Assembly: GCF_900101015.1 (NCBI RefSeq)
Contig: NZ_FNFZ01000017.1
Coordinates: forward strand, 41,478 to 105,477
Length of the DNA: 64,000 nucleotides
Direction of reading: 5' to 3'
DNA from: Sarcina sp. DSM 11001
Lineage (GTDB): Bacteria > Bacillota > Clostridia > Lachnospirales > Lachnospiraceae
A model generated the notes under the pieces. It was not told where the DNA came from and did no database searches. It was given only the letters and a program-made list of their open reading frames with translations. This document shows positions 1 through 7,783 of this stretch, piece after piece. Both the position numbers and the translations under genes were made by a program. How positions within the stretch are numbered: the first letter of the stretch is position 1; every line of letters begins with the position of its first letter.

Positions 1-2
1 AG

Positions 3-563
3 AACATCACTCCGCCGGCAGCGATCCGCGAAGCGATGGAGAAGCAGATGAAGGCAGAGCGTGAGAGACGTGAGTCCATCCTGAAGGCAGAAGGTGAAAA
101 GAAGTCTGCTGTCCTTGTCGCGGAAGGTAAGAAGGAATCCATGATCCTTCAGGCAGAGGCCGACAAGCAGGCGACCATCCTCGCTGCAGAGGCGCAGAAG
201 GAGCGCATGCTCAAGGAGGCAGAAGGCCGCGCTGAGGCGATCCGCAAGGTCCAGGAGGCGAATGCCGACGGTATCCGCATGGTCCGTGAGGCGGGCGCGG
301 ATGAGGCTGTCCTGACCCTCAAGAGCCTCGAAGCCTTCGCTCAGGCTGCGGACGGCAGGGCGACCAAGATCATCATCCCTTCGGATATCCAGGGGATCGC
401 GGGACTTGCAGCCTCGCTCAAGGGAATCGCGTCAAGCGCTGATCCCGGCGAAGCGAAGCAGGCCGGTTCTGCTCCGGCAAAGAATATCCCCGCAGGCAGC
501 GGGATCAAACGCGAACCCGGGCAGGGGGGCATTAAGGTAGGCACGCCCACTACACTGGCATAA
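3..563 (+). CDS. SPFH/Band 7 (stomatin-like) protein, C-terminal part
   Basis: The frame is open from the window edge and begins NITPPAAIREAMEKQ, the conserved end of the SPFH core in stomatin/QmcA-type membrane scaffolding proteins. A long charged Ala/Glu/Lys-rich helix follows, with degenerate repeats of the form ILxAEGxK and ILxAEAxK over roughly the first 80 visible residues. This is the oligomerising coiled coil of the family. The visible end carries a Gly/Ala-rich segment (IAGLAASLKGIASS) and a disordered Pro/Gly tail. The N-terminal membrane anchor and most of the Band 7 domain lie outside the window. The family organises membrane microdomains and often assists membrane proteases. The NfeD partner is not visible here. 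The family call is firm; the specific role is not. Confidence 0.88.
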   Translation, partial: NITPPAAIREAMEKQMKAERERRESILKAEGEKKSAVLVAEGKKESMILQAEADKQATILAAEAQKERMLKEAEGRAEAIRKVQEANADGIRMVREAGADEAVLTLKSLEAFAQAADGRATKIIIPSDIQGIAGLAASLKGIASSADPGEAKQAGSAPAKNIPAGSGIKREPGQGGIKVGTPTTLA

Positions 564-682
564 AACCAGTAAAGAAACCGGCATAAAACCGGCATAGAAG
601 CTGGTATAAAAAGCTGGTATAAAAACCGGCATGGAAACTGGCATAAAAACCGGCACAGAAGCATGGAAACCGGTATAGAAAG
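564..682. repeat. Degenerate 12-16 bp repeats with an ACCGGCATA core
   Basis: Directly after the stop codon the sequence cycles through variants of AAACCGGCATA, AGCTGGTATA and AACTGGCATA about nine times with variable spacing. It resembles a decayed version of the regular 14-bp array downstream. No coding potential or terminator is evident. Confidence 0.6.
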
Positions 683-789
683 AAGATCCCACGTGTCTTT
701 CGGAAAATATTTGCCAACAGATCGATAAACTGAGATCATTGCGTCCAGTTTGAAAACGCAGCGCCGGAGCAGTCCGGCGCTGCGTCTGT

Positions 790-956
790 AAAACCGGCAA
801 TTTAAAACCGGCAATTTAAAACCGGCAATTTAAAACCGGCAGTTTAAAACCGGCAGTTTAAAACCGGCAGTTTAAAAGCGGCAATTTAAAAGCCGCAGTT
901 TAAAAGCGGCAGTTTAAAACCGGCAATTTAAAAGCGGTAATTTAAAACGGCAATTT
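790..956. repeat. 12-copy 14-bp tandem repeat array
   Basis: Twelve head-to-tail copies of AAAACCGGCAATTT and close variants (AAAACCGGCAGTTT, AAAAGCGGCAGTTT), the last 13 bp long. The unit contains CCGG, and its junctions make TTTAAA, so both strands look alike. It lies in the gap between the SPFH gene and the GH32 gene. The unit is too short, and spacers are absent, for CRISPR. Copy number is likely variable between strains. Confidence 0.9.
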
Positions 957-1014
957 GTAAAATTTATTATCAGGACAGAAGAATACCTTTAACAGAGGAG
1001 GAGAGAAAACAGGG

Positions 1015-2502
1015 ATGGATTCAAAACTGCAGCAGGCAAGGAAATACGAGGAGGTTTATGGAGACCGGATTCCGGATGGGGAACGGCCTCTTTTTCATGT
1101 TGTGCCCAGGATCGGATGGATGAACGATCCCAATGGTTTCTCCGTGTATAAGGGGGAGTATCATCTGTTTTACCAGTATTATCCCTACAGCACGTCCTGG
1201 GGCCCCATGCACTGGGGGCATGTGAAGACCACGGATTTTATCAAGTGGGAGTGGCTGCCGGCGGCGCTGGCCCCGGATGAGAGCTTCGACAACGGAGGAT
1301 GTTTTTCCGGCAGCGCGGTCGAGATGGAAGACGGCCGTCAGCTCCTGATGTACACAGGCGTTAAGGAGTGGCAGCGGCCGGACGGCCTTATCGAAAACCG
1401 CCAGATGCAGTGTGTGGCCTTCGGAGACGGCCGGGATTATGTGAAATACGGACATAACCCCGTGTTGACGGACGCAGATGTGCCCGAGGACGGGAGCGTC
1501 CTGGATTTCCGCGATCCCAAGATCTGGTGGGATGATGAAAAAAAGATGTACTTTGCCGTCGTAGCTAACCGCACCGCGGACGGGAGCGGAGCGATCCTCC
1601 TCTTCGGCAGCGCGGACGCCCTCTCCTGGAAGAGGCTCTCCGTCCTTGACCGCAGCAGGAACGAGTACGGCAGGATGTGGGAGTGCCCGGATTTCTTTAC
1701 AATGGACGGCACGGCAGTACTGATCACCTCCCCGCAGGAGATGCTCTCCCGCGGGCGCGCCTTCCACAACGGCTTCGGCAATATCTACCTGACCGGCAGC
1801 TTTGATCAGGAGACCTACCGCTTTACGAGAAAAGCCGTGCACGCCATTGATTTCGGCCTCGATTTTTACGCGCCGCAGACCCTGCTGGCTCCGGACGGAC
1901 GCAGGATCATGATCGCCTGGATGCAGTCCTGGGAGAGCAGCCACGACCACGCCACTGCCAGTAAATGGTTCGGCATGATGACACTGCCCCGCGAACTCTC
2001 CCTCAAAGAGGGGAGGCTGATCCAGAAGCCTGTCCGGGAACTGGAAAAATACAGGCAGAACGGCGTCTTTTACACCGATGTGGACGTGCAGCAGAGGCTC
2101 CAGCTGCCCTCTGTCCAGGGGCGCTGTGTGGACATGACCGTCAACATCCATCCTTCCGGCGGCCGGCTTTATGACAAATTTATCATCAAAGTGGCCAAGG
2201 ACACCCGTTTCTATACGTCGATCATCTACGAACCCGGAGAGAGCATCCTGACCTTTGACCGCGGCAGGTCCGGCCTGCGCAGGGATATCGTCTCGACCAG
2301 GGAGGCCGTGACGAGGTTCAGGGACGGCAGGATCACACTCAGGATCATTCTGGACCGCTTTTCCGTCGAGATCTTCGTCAACGACGGGGAACAGGCCCTC
2401 TCGTCAACCCTCTATACCGACCTGTCAGCGGAGGGAATCTCCTTTGAGGCGGAAGGCGTCGCGATCATCGATGTGGAAAAATATGATATCGTTATGCCCT
2501 GA
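1015..2502 (+). CDS. GH32 sucrose-6-phosphate hydrolase / beta-fructosidase
   Basis: 495 aa, the usual length for cytoplasmic ScrB/SacA enzymes, with no signal peptide. It hydrolyses beta-fructofuranosyl bonds (sucrose, sucrose-6-phosphate or short fructans). The GH32 signature blocks are present: WMNDPNG at residues 35-41 (nucleophile Asp38), RDP at 166-168 (transition-state stabiliser Asp167) and ECP at 223-225 (acid/base Glu223). A C-terminal beta-sandwich follows, with the typical block FSVEIFVNDGE. The start ATG follows a strong SD (GAGGAGGAG, 995-1003). No PTS, permease or fructokinase gene is next to it, so whether the substrate is phosphorylated cannot be told. The flanking gaps are filled with tandem repeats on both sides. 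Confidence 0.92.
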   Translation: MDSKLQQARKYEEVYGDRIPDGERPLFHVVPRIGWMNDPNGFSVYKGEYHLFYQYYPYSTSWGPMHWGHVKTTDFIKWEWLPAALAPDESFDNGGCFSGSAVEMEDGRQLLMYTGVKEWQRPDGLIENRQMQCVAFGDGRDYVKYGHNPVLTDADVPEDGSVLDFRDPKIWWDDEKKMYFAVVANRTADGSGAILLFGSADALSWKRLSVLDRSRNEYGRMWECPDFFTMDGTAVLITSPQEMLSRGRAFHNGFGNIYLTGSFDQETYRFTRKAVHAIDFGLDFYAPQTLLAPDGRRIMIAWMQSWESSHDHATASKWFGMMTLPRELSLKEGRLIQKPVRELEKYRQNGVFYTDVDVQQRLQLPSVQGRCVDMTVNIHPSGGRLYDKFIIKVAKDTRFYTSIIYEPGESILTFDRGRSGLRRDIVSTREAVTRFRDGRITLRIILDRFSVEIFVNDGEQALSSTLYTDLSAEGISFEAEGVAIIDVEKYDIVMP

Positions 2503-2523
2503 ATGCCGGAAGACCTGCCGCCT

Positions 2524-2667
2524 CCGACATAGATCCGGCTGGAATCCCCGACATAGATTCGGCTGGAATCCCCGATATTGATCCGGCTGGAATCCCCGAT
2601 ATTGATTCGGCTGGAATCCCCGATATTGATTCGGCTGGAATCTCCGATATTGATCCGGTCGGAATGA
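2524..2667. repeat. Six-copy 24-bp tandem repeat after the GH32 gene
   Basis: Six head-to-tail 24-bp units built on CCGATATTGAT + CCGGCTGGAATC, starting 21 bp after the GH32 stop. Because 24 is a multiple of three, the minus strand reads as a repetitive peptide, but that ORF has no ribosome site and is taken as a shadow. The remaining sequence to the next gene (2668-2792) is A-rich, with several AAAATAAA tracts. Confidence 0.88.
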
Positions 2668-2792
2668 CTGACAGCCAGAGATACAAAAGATCCTGATTTA
2701 AATCTGATAGTAAAAATAAAATAGAAAAAATAAAACAGTAAAAATAAACCTGACAGTAAAATATTCATAACCGGAATACGGATGAGATAGCC

Positions 2793-3476
2793 ATGAAAAA
2801 AGGAAAACTGTATGTGATCGAGGGGCTGGACGGCTCCGGCAAGGCAACCCAGGCGCAGGCCCTGTATGAAAAACTGCGGGAGCGCGGAATATTAGTCCGC
2901 AAGGTCTCCTTCCCGAACTATGCGTCGGACTCCTCCGCGCCTGTCCGGATGTATCTGAGAGGAGACTTCGGCAGGGACCCTTCCTCCGTGAACGCCTACG
3001 CCGCCTCCAGCTTTTACGCCATTGACCGCTTCGCGGGATTTAAATCGGACTGGGGCTCTTTTTATGAGAACGGCGGTGTGATCATTGCGGACCGCTATAC
3101 GACCTCCAATGCCATCCATCAGTGCGCCAAGCTCCCCAGGGACCAGTGGGACATTTTTCTGCAGTGGCTTTTTCACTATGAATATGACCTCCTGGGGATT
3201 CCCGCCCCGGACGCCGTGATCTATCTGCTGGTGGATCCTGAAGTCTCCCAGAAGCTGATGACCGGCCGCTATGAGGGGGATGAAAGCAAAAAGGATATCC
3301 ACGAGCAGGATCTGGAATACCAGAAAAAGTCGGCTGCGGCAGCGGCCTACTGTGCAGGCCATCTCGGCTGGCATACGGTCCGCTGCGCCGCGGGAGGCAG
3401 GCTCCGGTCTGTGGAGGAGATCGGGAAGGAGATCTCCGACATCCTTGCCGGGATCGACCCTTCTGCGGCGGACTGA
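2793..3476 (+). CDS. tmk: Thymidylate kinase
   Basis: 227 aa. It phosphorylates dTMP to dTDP for DNA synthesis. The P-loop GLDGSGKAT sits at residues 11-19, the base/phosphate-binding block DRYTTSNAIHQ starts at Asp100, and a charged lid segment follows near residues 150-170. It has Ala-Thr rather than the more usual Ser-Thr after the P-loop Lys. It belongs to the longer (about 225 aa) dNK-like thymidylate kinase branch seen in Clostridia. The sequence just after its stop repeats its own last codons (separate entry). It stands alone, with no DNA polymerase III genes nearby. Confidence 0.9.
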   Translation: MKKGKLYVIEGLDGSGKATQAQALYEKLRERGILVRKVSFPNYASDSSAPVRMYLRGDFGRDPSSVNAYAASSFYAIDRFAGFKSDWGSFYENGGVIIADRYTTSNAIHQCAKLPRDQWDIFLQWLFHYEYDLLGIPAPDAVIYLLVDPEVSQKLMTGRYEGDESKKDIHEQDLEYQKKSAAAAAYCAGHLGWHTVRCAAGGRLRSVEEIGKEISDILAGIDPSAAD

Positions 3477-3545
3477 AGGAATTTACAGACCGCGAAAAGG
3501 AGATACTCCGACATCCTTGCCGTGATCGATCCGTATCTGCCCTGA
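3424..3545. repeat. Imperfect duplication of the tmk 3' end
   Basis: The end of tmk (around 3427-3462, containing CTCCGACATCCTTGCC) recurs about 72 bp downstream at around 3496-3533 with a few substitutions and one extra base. The second copy is outside any gene and is read in another frame, so it is a relic or by-product rather than a domain repeat. Confidence 0.75.
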
Positions 3546-3584
3546 AAAAGCCCCGGATAAAGGAATCTGTGTCGAAAACAGGGG

Positions 3585-3613
3585 TTGTTTTGTTTTCAAG
3601 AGTTCAGTATAAT
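3585..3613 (+). promoter_or_regulatory. Sigma-A promoter of the amino-acid ABC operon
   Basis: TTGTTT (3585-3590), 17 bp, TATAAT (3608-3613), about 80 bp upstream of the binding-protein start. The perfect -10 and spacing make this one of the clearest promoters in the window. Confidence 0.8.
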
Positions 3614-3700
3614 AGCACTGCGCAGTGATAAACAGATAAAAGAGCAGTACGAAAAAATAAAAAAGTGTGAGACGGAAACACAGACAGGAGGAATCGTTTT

Positions 3701-4573
3701 ATGAAAAAGACATTAGCTGTTTTACTTGCGGGAATACTCTGTGCCGGCATGCTCGCCGCCTGCGGAAGCTCCGCGTCAACATCGAGTGAGCCCAGTCCTG
3801 CAGAGGCCGGGACTGCGGCAGAAGCAGGAGCCGGAGAGGGCAGAACCTTTACTGTCGGCTTTGACGCGGAATATCCGCCCTACGGCTTCAAGGATGAGGG
3901 AAGCGGAGATTATACGGGATTTGACCTGGAGATGGCTGAGGAGCTCTGCAAGCGCAGAGGCTGGACGCTGGTCAAGCAGCCCATCGACTGGGATTCCAAG
4001 GATATGGAACTTGGCTCCGGCGCTATCGACTGCATCTGGAACGGCATGACTTTTACCGGCCGTGAAGAGGAATATACATGGAGCGATCCTTATGTGGACA
4101 ATTCCATCGTGATTGCGGTCAATGCGGATTCTGACATTCAGACACCGGCGGACCTGGCGGGCAAGATCGTAGTCGCCCAGTCCGGTTCCTCCGCGCTCAC
4201 AGCCCTGACTGATGACCCCGGCGACGGAAGCAACGACGAGAATCTTGCCCTCGCGGCTTCTTTCGGCAATCTGGAGGAGATCGCTGATTATAACTCCGCT
4301 TTTATGCAGATGAACGCAGGCGTCTATGATGCCATCGCCGTAGATATTGGTGTCGCTCAGTACCAGCTGGCCGCCAACGAAGGAAAATACAGGCTTCTCG
4401 AGCAGCCCATCTCCACAGAACAGTATGCGATCGCGTTTCTCAAAGGCAACACGGAACTGCGCGACCAGGTCCAGGAGACCTTCAATGAGATGGCAGCGGA
4501 CGGTACAGTTTTGAAGATCGCGCAGAACTATACGGATTTTAACCTTCCTGATATGCTGATCGTCGGAAAGTAA
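3701..4573 (+). CDS. Amino-acid ABC transporter substrate-binding lipoprotein
   Basis: 290 aa. The N-terminus is a lipoprotein signal with lipobox LAAC (Cys21), followed by a Ser/Ala/Glu linker to about residue 45. The rest is an SBP family 3 domain: FDAEYPPYGF, then YTGFDLEMAEEL, and the WSDPYVDNSIVIAV hinge. It captures a polar amino acid outside the membrane and delivers it to the permease and ATPase encoded just downstream. The ligand cannot be deduced. The SD AGGAGG lies about 8 bp before the ATG. A terminator-like hairpin between this gene and the permease probably makes the binding protein the most abundant product, as is usual for such operons. Confidence 0.93.
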   Translation: MKKTLAVLLAGILCAGMLAACGSSASTSSEPSPAEAGTAAEAGAGEGRTFTVGFDAEYPPYGFKDEGSGDYTGFDLEMAEELCKRRGWTLVKQPIDWDSKDMELGSGAIDCIWNGMTFTGREEEYTWSDPYVDNSIVIAVNADSDIQTPADLAGKIVVAQSGSSALTALTDDPGDGSNDENLALAASFGNLEEIADYNSAFMQMNAGVYDAIAVDIGVAQYQLAANEGKYRLLEQPISTEQYAIAFLKGNTELRDQVQETFNEMAADGTVLKIAQNYTDFNLPDMLIVGK

Positions 4574-4578
4574 GAAAC

Positions 4579-4629
4579 TGTGACAGAATTAACTGCGCAG
4601 AATGAATCGGCAGATTATTTTCGTTACAG
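4579..4629. repeat. Dispersed element copy 1 (GCGCAGAATGAAT type)
   Basis: A 50-bp segment with AACTGCGCAGAATGAAT and CAGATTATTTTCGTTACAG, closely matching 11042-11101 upstream of the glycerol-3-phosphate oxidoreductase gene. The copy here lacks the second half of the GCGCAG palindrome present in the other. Both copies sit 65-70 bp upstream of a rho-independent terminator. Confidence 0.75.
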
Positions 4630-4633
4630 GTCT

Positions 4634-4730
4634 TAAGAGGGGATGGTCCCCTGGAAACCGGTCATTGGAACAGATGGCCGGAGACATACGTTGATCTGGA
4701 GGCAGCCCGGTCCGGGCGCCTCCTTTTTCA
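4634..4730 (+). terminator. Structured intercistronic region ending in a rho-independent terminator
   Basis: Three successive hairpins: AGGGGA-TGG-TCCCCT (from about 4636), CCGGTCAT/ATGGCCGG (about 4659-4682), then GGAGGC-A-GCCC / GGGC-GCCTCC at about 4697-4724, followed directly by TTTTT. The last is a strong intrinsic terminator placed between the binding protein and permease genes. It could be a simple attenuator setting expression ratio, or part of a regulated leader. Confidence 0.7.
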
Positions 4731-4743
4731 CAATAGGGAGGCA

Positions 4744-5403
4744 ATGGGCAATATGATGTTTTTGTCTATCGTGCGGCAGATTATCGGCGGTTTCGGCACT
4801 ACACTGCTGCTTTTCTTTTTCACTCTGCTGTTTTCCATGCCGCTGGGGATCCTTTTTGCAGTGGCCAGAATGAGTAAATTCAAACCGCTGCAGATGTTCA
4901 TGCAGGTCTTCATTTCGATTCTGCGGGGAACCCCGCTCATGCTGCAGCTGATCGTCGTCTTTTTCATGCCCTTTTATGTGTTCGGGCTGAAGCTGTCGAC
5001 CGGATGGAGACTCTATGCGGCCCTGATCGGTTTTTCCATCAACTATGCGGCATATTTCGGCGAGATCTTCAGGGCGGGCATCCAGGCAGTCCCCACGGGA
5101 CAGAGGGAAGCGGCCGAAGTGCTGGGATTCACCCGCATGCAGACTTTCTGGAGGATCGTTTTCCCGCAGATGGTCAAGCGGGTCGTTCCTCCCGTCACCA
5201 ATGAGGTCATTACCCTGGTCAAGGATACCTCCATGGCTTTCGCCATTGCCTATGCGGAAATGTTTACCATGGCAAAGCAGGTCGCTGCACAGATGTCCAA
5301 TATCCTGCCGCTTTTTGTCGCAGGCATCTTTTATTATGTTTTTAATATTGTGGTCGCAGGCATCATGGGCATGATTGAAAAGAAGCTGGACTATTTTGAA
5401 TAA
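4744..5403 (+). CDS. Amino-acid ABC transporter permease
   Basis: 219 aa of the HisM/GlnP class, with about five hydrophobic segments. The EAA loop that contacts the ATPase is present as QREAAEVLGF. The N-terminus MMFLSIVRQIIGGFGTTL is the usual periplasmic-to-membrane entry of the family. The ATG at 4744 is preceded by GGGAGG; the in-frame ATG at 4753 is an alternative. Only one permease is encoded, so the transporter probably works as a homodimer. It lies 15 bp before the ATPase gene. Confidence 0.92.
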   Translation: MGNMMFLSIVRQIIGGFGTTLLLFFFTLLFSMPLGILFAVARMSKFKPLQMFMQVFISILRGTPLMLQLIVVFFMPFYVFGLKLSTGWRLYAALIGFSINYAAYFGEIFRAGIQAVPTGQREAAEVLGFTRMQTFWRIVFPQMVKRVVPPVTNEVITLVKDTSMAFAIAYAEMFTMAKQVAAQMSNILPLFVAGIFYYVFNIVVAGIMGMIEKKLDYFE

Positions 5404-5418
5404 GCGAGGGAGGATAGA

Positions 5419-6198
5419 ATGAGTCTGTTTGAAATCAATAATGTCGGAAAATCCTTTGGCGATCTGAAGGTCCTCCACGATATTTCCGTCAAGGTGGAAG
5501 AAGGGGAGGTCGTGGCGATCATAGGCCCGTCCGGAAGCGGAAAGTCGACCCTGCTGCGCTGCGCGACAATGCTGGAGACGATGGACAGCGGCTCGCTTAT
5601 TTATCTGGGAGAGAAGGCGGCGCAGAACGATGCCCAGGGCAGGACAGTCTATGCTTCGCCGGCAGAACTCAGGAGGATCAAAGGTTATTTCGGCCTCGTC
5701 TTCCAGAACTTCAATCTCTTTCCGCATTTCTCCGTGCTCAGAAATCTGACGGAGGCACCGGTCCATGTGCAGAAGCGCGACAGAAAAGAGGTGGAAAAAG
5801 AGGCTTTGGAGCTCCTGGCCAAGATCGGTCTGAGCGGCAAGGAGAATTATTATCCGCAGCAGCTCTCCGGCGGCCAGCAGCAGCGTGTGGCGATCGCCAG
5901 AGCTCTGGCCATGAAGCCCAAAATGCTGTTTTTTGATGAGCCGACATCCGCGCTGGATCCGGAGCTGACAGGAGAGATCCTCAAGGTCATCCGCCAGTTG
6001 GCGGCGATCAAAATGACCATGGTCATCGTCACCCATGAGATGGGGTTCGCAAGAGATGTTGCGGACCGGGTCATCTTTATGGACGGCGGATATATCATCG
6101 AGGAAGGAGATCCTCATGACGTGATCAGCAATCCCCGGGAAGGGCGGACGAAGCAGTTCCTGGCCAGATTTTCGGATCAGGGGATGGACATTGACTGA
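5419..6198 (+). CDS. Amino-acid ABC transporter ATP-binding protein
   Basis: 259 aa, GlnQ/HisP class. It contains Walker [10 protein letters not shown] (36-44), the Q-loop ([10 protein letters not shown]), signature LSGGQQQR (from residue 149), Walker B with FFDEP (Asp173, Glu174) and the switch His in VTHEMGFA. A short insertion between residues 65 and 90 ([18 protein letters not shown]) is typical of this subfamily. It energises uptake through the permease encoded just upstream. The SD GAGGGAGG is well placed. It is the last gene of the transporter operon; the following gap has palindromic repeats. Confidence 0.94.
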   Translation: MSLFEINNVGKSFGDLKVLHDISVKVEEGEVVAIIGPSGSGKSTLLRCATMLETMDSGSLIYLGEKAAQNDAQGRTVYASPAELRRIKGYFGLVFQNFNLFPHFSVLRNLTEAPVHVQKRDRKEVEKEALELLAKIGLSGKENYYPQQLSGGQQQRVAIARALAMKPKMLFFDEPTSALDPELTGEILKVIRQLAAIKMTMVIVTHEMGFARDVADRVIFMDGGYIIEEGDPHDVISNPREGRTKQFLARFSDQGMDID

Positions 6199-6233
6199 GA
6201 ACGTCGATACATCAGGTTTACGGGCAAAAAACG

Positions 6234-6323
6234 CAGTATTTCGTTTTACGAAACCCTGCTTCACAGCATTTCTTTTTACGAAATCTGAAAATGCAGTATT
6301 TCGCTTTACGAAACCTCGAATGC
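6234..6323. repeat. Three 30-bp units, each with a TTTCG..CGAAA palindrome
   Basis: Units begin at 6234, 6264 and 6294. The first 20 bases are conserved (CAGTATTTCG-TTTTACGAAA) and the last 9-10 are variable. Each conserved part can fold into a 6-bp stem. The middle copy has lost one arm (TTTCT). Position: right after the ABC operon. Confidence 0.8.
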
Positions 6324-6381
6324 ACCTTGGGACTGGTCACACTCGTAACAGTATGTCATCATGGAAAGAGGAGACGGACAG

Positions 6382-7158
6382 ATGGAACTGAAAATCGTTA
6401 TGGCGGATCCTGCCGGAAACAGGACAGCGATCGTTCGGACTCCCGTTCCACAGGAGCTGCGTGCAGAAACAGGGGCAAAGATTCTGGGGATCAGGGAGCT
6501 GAGGGCGGAACAGGCAGGGTTTGAAACTTCTCCTGTAGGAGCAGGCGCCGGCCGTCTTGAAATGATGGGAGGAGAGTTCTGCGGAAATGCCGCCAGGAGC
6601 TACGGATACCTTCTGGCCTCGGAGAGAGAGCCGGCCGGAGGGGAGATCCTGGTCGAGATCTCAGGGCATACGGGATTTCTGCATGTACAGTGTGATCTGG
6701 CCGGCGGGACGGCTTTTTCCGAAATGCCTATGCCGCTGTCTCTGGAATATACACAGGAAGGCCTTCCCATGGTCATCAGTGAGGGGATAGCCCATATCAT
6801 CCTGCAGGACCGTGAGCCGGATCAGGAGGTGATCCGGTTCATGACAGAGCGCTTCGGCCGCAGATTTGACGCGATCGGTGTCATGTTTCTGAACGGAGAC
6901 AGGCTGACTCCTGTTGTCTATGTCCCTTCGGCGGGCACTCTGGTCTATGAATCCTCCTGCGGGAGCGGTACTCTGGCGGCCGCCTGGTTCCTGGAGCAGG
7001 AACGCACCGGGGGAAGCACGCAGATAGAGAAGCAGTATATCTTCAAGGAACCCGGCGGGGATATCACTGTCCGGCTTCGCAGACAGGAGGACGGATCCCT
7101 GAGCGGAGTGATGGGAGGAGACGTGCGGCTGGAAAAGGAGATCACAATCTGCATCTGA
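6382..7158 (+). CDS. DapF-fold PLP-independent amino-acid racemase/epimerase
   Basis: 258 aa. It has the two catalytic-cysteine motifs of the diaminopimelate epimerase fold: GGEFCGNAARS (Cys67) and ESSCGSGTLAA (Cys193). The first motif, GEFCGNA, differs from true DapF (CGNGxR) and looks more like the histidine-racemase / CntK-like branch, but this is only by memory of those families. It sits alone after an amino-acid importer, which hints that it racemises an amino acid rather than serving lysine synthesis. The start at 6382 is chosen because GAGGAG lies 10 bp upstream; the ATG at 6361 has no SD. Its 3' end is duplicated downstream. Confidence 0.8.
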   Translation: MELKIVMADPAGNRTAIVRTPVPQELRAETGAKILGIRELRAEQAGFETSPVGAGAGRLEMMGGEFCGNAARSYGYLLASEREPAGGEILVEISGHTGFLHVQCDLAGGTAFSEMPMPLSLEYTQEGLPMVISEGIAHIILQDREPDQEVIRFMTERFGRRFDAIGVMFLNGDRLTPVVYVPSAGTLVYESSCGSGTLAAAWFLEQERTGGSTQIEKQYIFKEPGGDITVRLRRQEDGSLSGVMGGDVRLEKEITICI

Positions 7159-7276
7159 AAGCAGACAGGAGCGCGAATACTGGACCGACAGGTGCCTGTT
7201 CAAGGCCGCAGGAGGAGATCGCGGTCTGCATCTGAAAGCAGACAGGAGCACGAATACTGGCCCGTCAGGTGCCTGC
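7138..7276. repeat. Duplication of the racemase gene 3' end
   Basis: The last codons, stop and 40 following bases (containing TCTGCATCTGAAAGCAGACA, 7148) recur 77 bp later (7225) with few changes. The second copy preserves the stop codon context but is not preceded by an open frame of its own. Confidence 0.85.
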
Positions 7277-7350
7277 CCCTGTCCGCAAGTGCGGATATTC
7301 GGACAGCAATAAACAGATATTCGGACAGCAATTAACATAGGAACAAGTAG

Positions 7351-7392
7351 ACAGACGGCCCGGCAGTCCTGTACCGGTCCGTCTGTTTTTTT
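7351..7392 (+). terminator. Rho-independent terminator
   Basis: ACAGACGG ... CCGTCTGT stem with a GC-rich inner part, followed by a run of T. It closes the racemase unit. The AT-rich stretch 7393-7530 behind it shows no gene. Confidence 0.85.
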
Positions 7393-7530
7393 GGTTATTC
7401 AGACAATTATGTGAAAATTCTGAATAGGCCGGTCTGTCTGTACATTTCTGTTTTTAACAAAATTTTTATGCATTTTCTGCCTGTAAACGACATTTTGACC
7501 AAAATGTTTACCATTTTTTTATAAAATAGA

Positions 7531-7780
7531 TTGCATTTTTAACAAAGAAGTGTTATTCTGTAAACAAGTAAATGATCTTGCCTGGAGAAAAGAGAGTATG
7601 GCTGCTGGGGGATAATGCATCCCCTGCTTTGTGGCGTGTATTCTTTTTTTTGTGCCGGATTTTACTGACGGCGGGATCAACTGAGGGCTATAGCAGAACA
7701 GGAGGTACGGGGAACCGGCCGGTTTTTTGTTTCCCTTCGTTTATTCCCGTTCCGCGGGAGTGAGAACGGCGGACAGGAGA
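7531..7780 (+). promoter_or_regulatory. Promoter and hairpin-rich leader of glpP
   Basis: A weak TTGCAT (7531) with an extended -10 TG-T-TATTCT (7551-7559) gives a 220-nt leader. It contains GGGGAT-AATGC-ATCCCC (7607-7625) and AACCGGCCGGTT followed by T (about 7712-7728). The second resembles a terminator just upstream of glpP, which fits an autoregulated antitermination gene, but this is inference. Confidence 0.4.
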
Positions 7781-7783
7781 TTT

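Noticed and set aside
2412..2768. 118-aa minus-strand protein with eight-residue repeats
   Set aside because: It is produced by the 24-bp intergenic array; no start signal and the ends lie in AT-rich noise and in the GH32 gene.
4634..4730. T-box or amino-acid riboswitch between binding protein and permease genes
   Set aside because: Hairpins and terminator are real, but no T-box sequence (GGTGGNACC) or known aptamer core was found.
4633..6264. 543-aa minus-strand ORF opposite the ABC transporter genes
   Set aside because: It is antisense to two clear transporter genes, has no ribosome site and His/Arg-rich shadow composition.
6234..6323. CRISPR-like array of three 30-bp units
   Set aside because: Variable part is only about 9 bp, the conserved part is itself imperfect, there are just three units and no cas genes.
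7572..7763. 63-aa ORF in the glpP leader
   Set aside because: Low-complexity hydrophobic frame that runs through two hairpins; no SD before its start.
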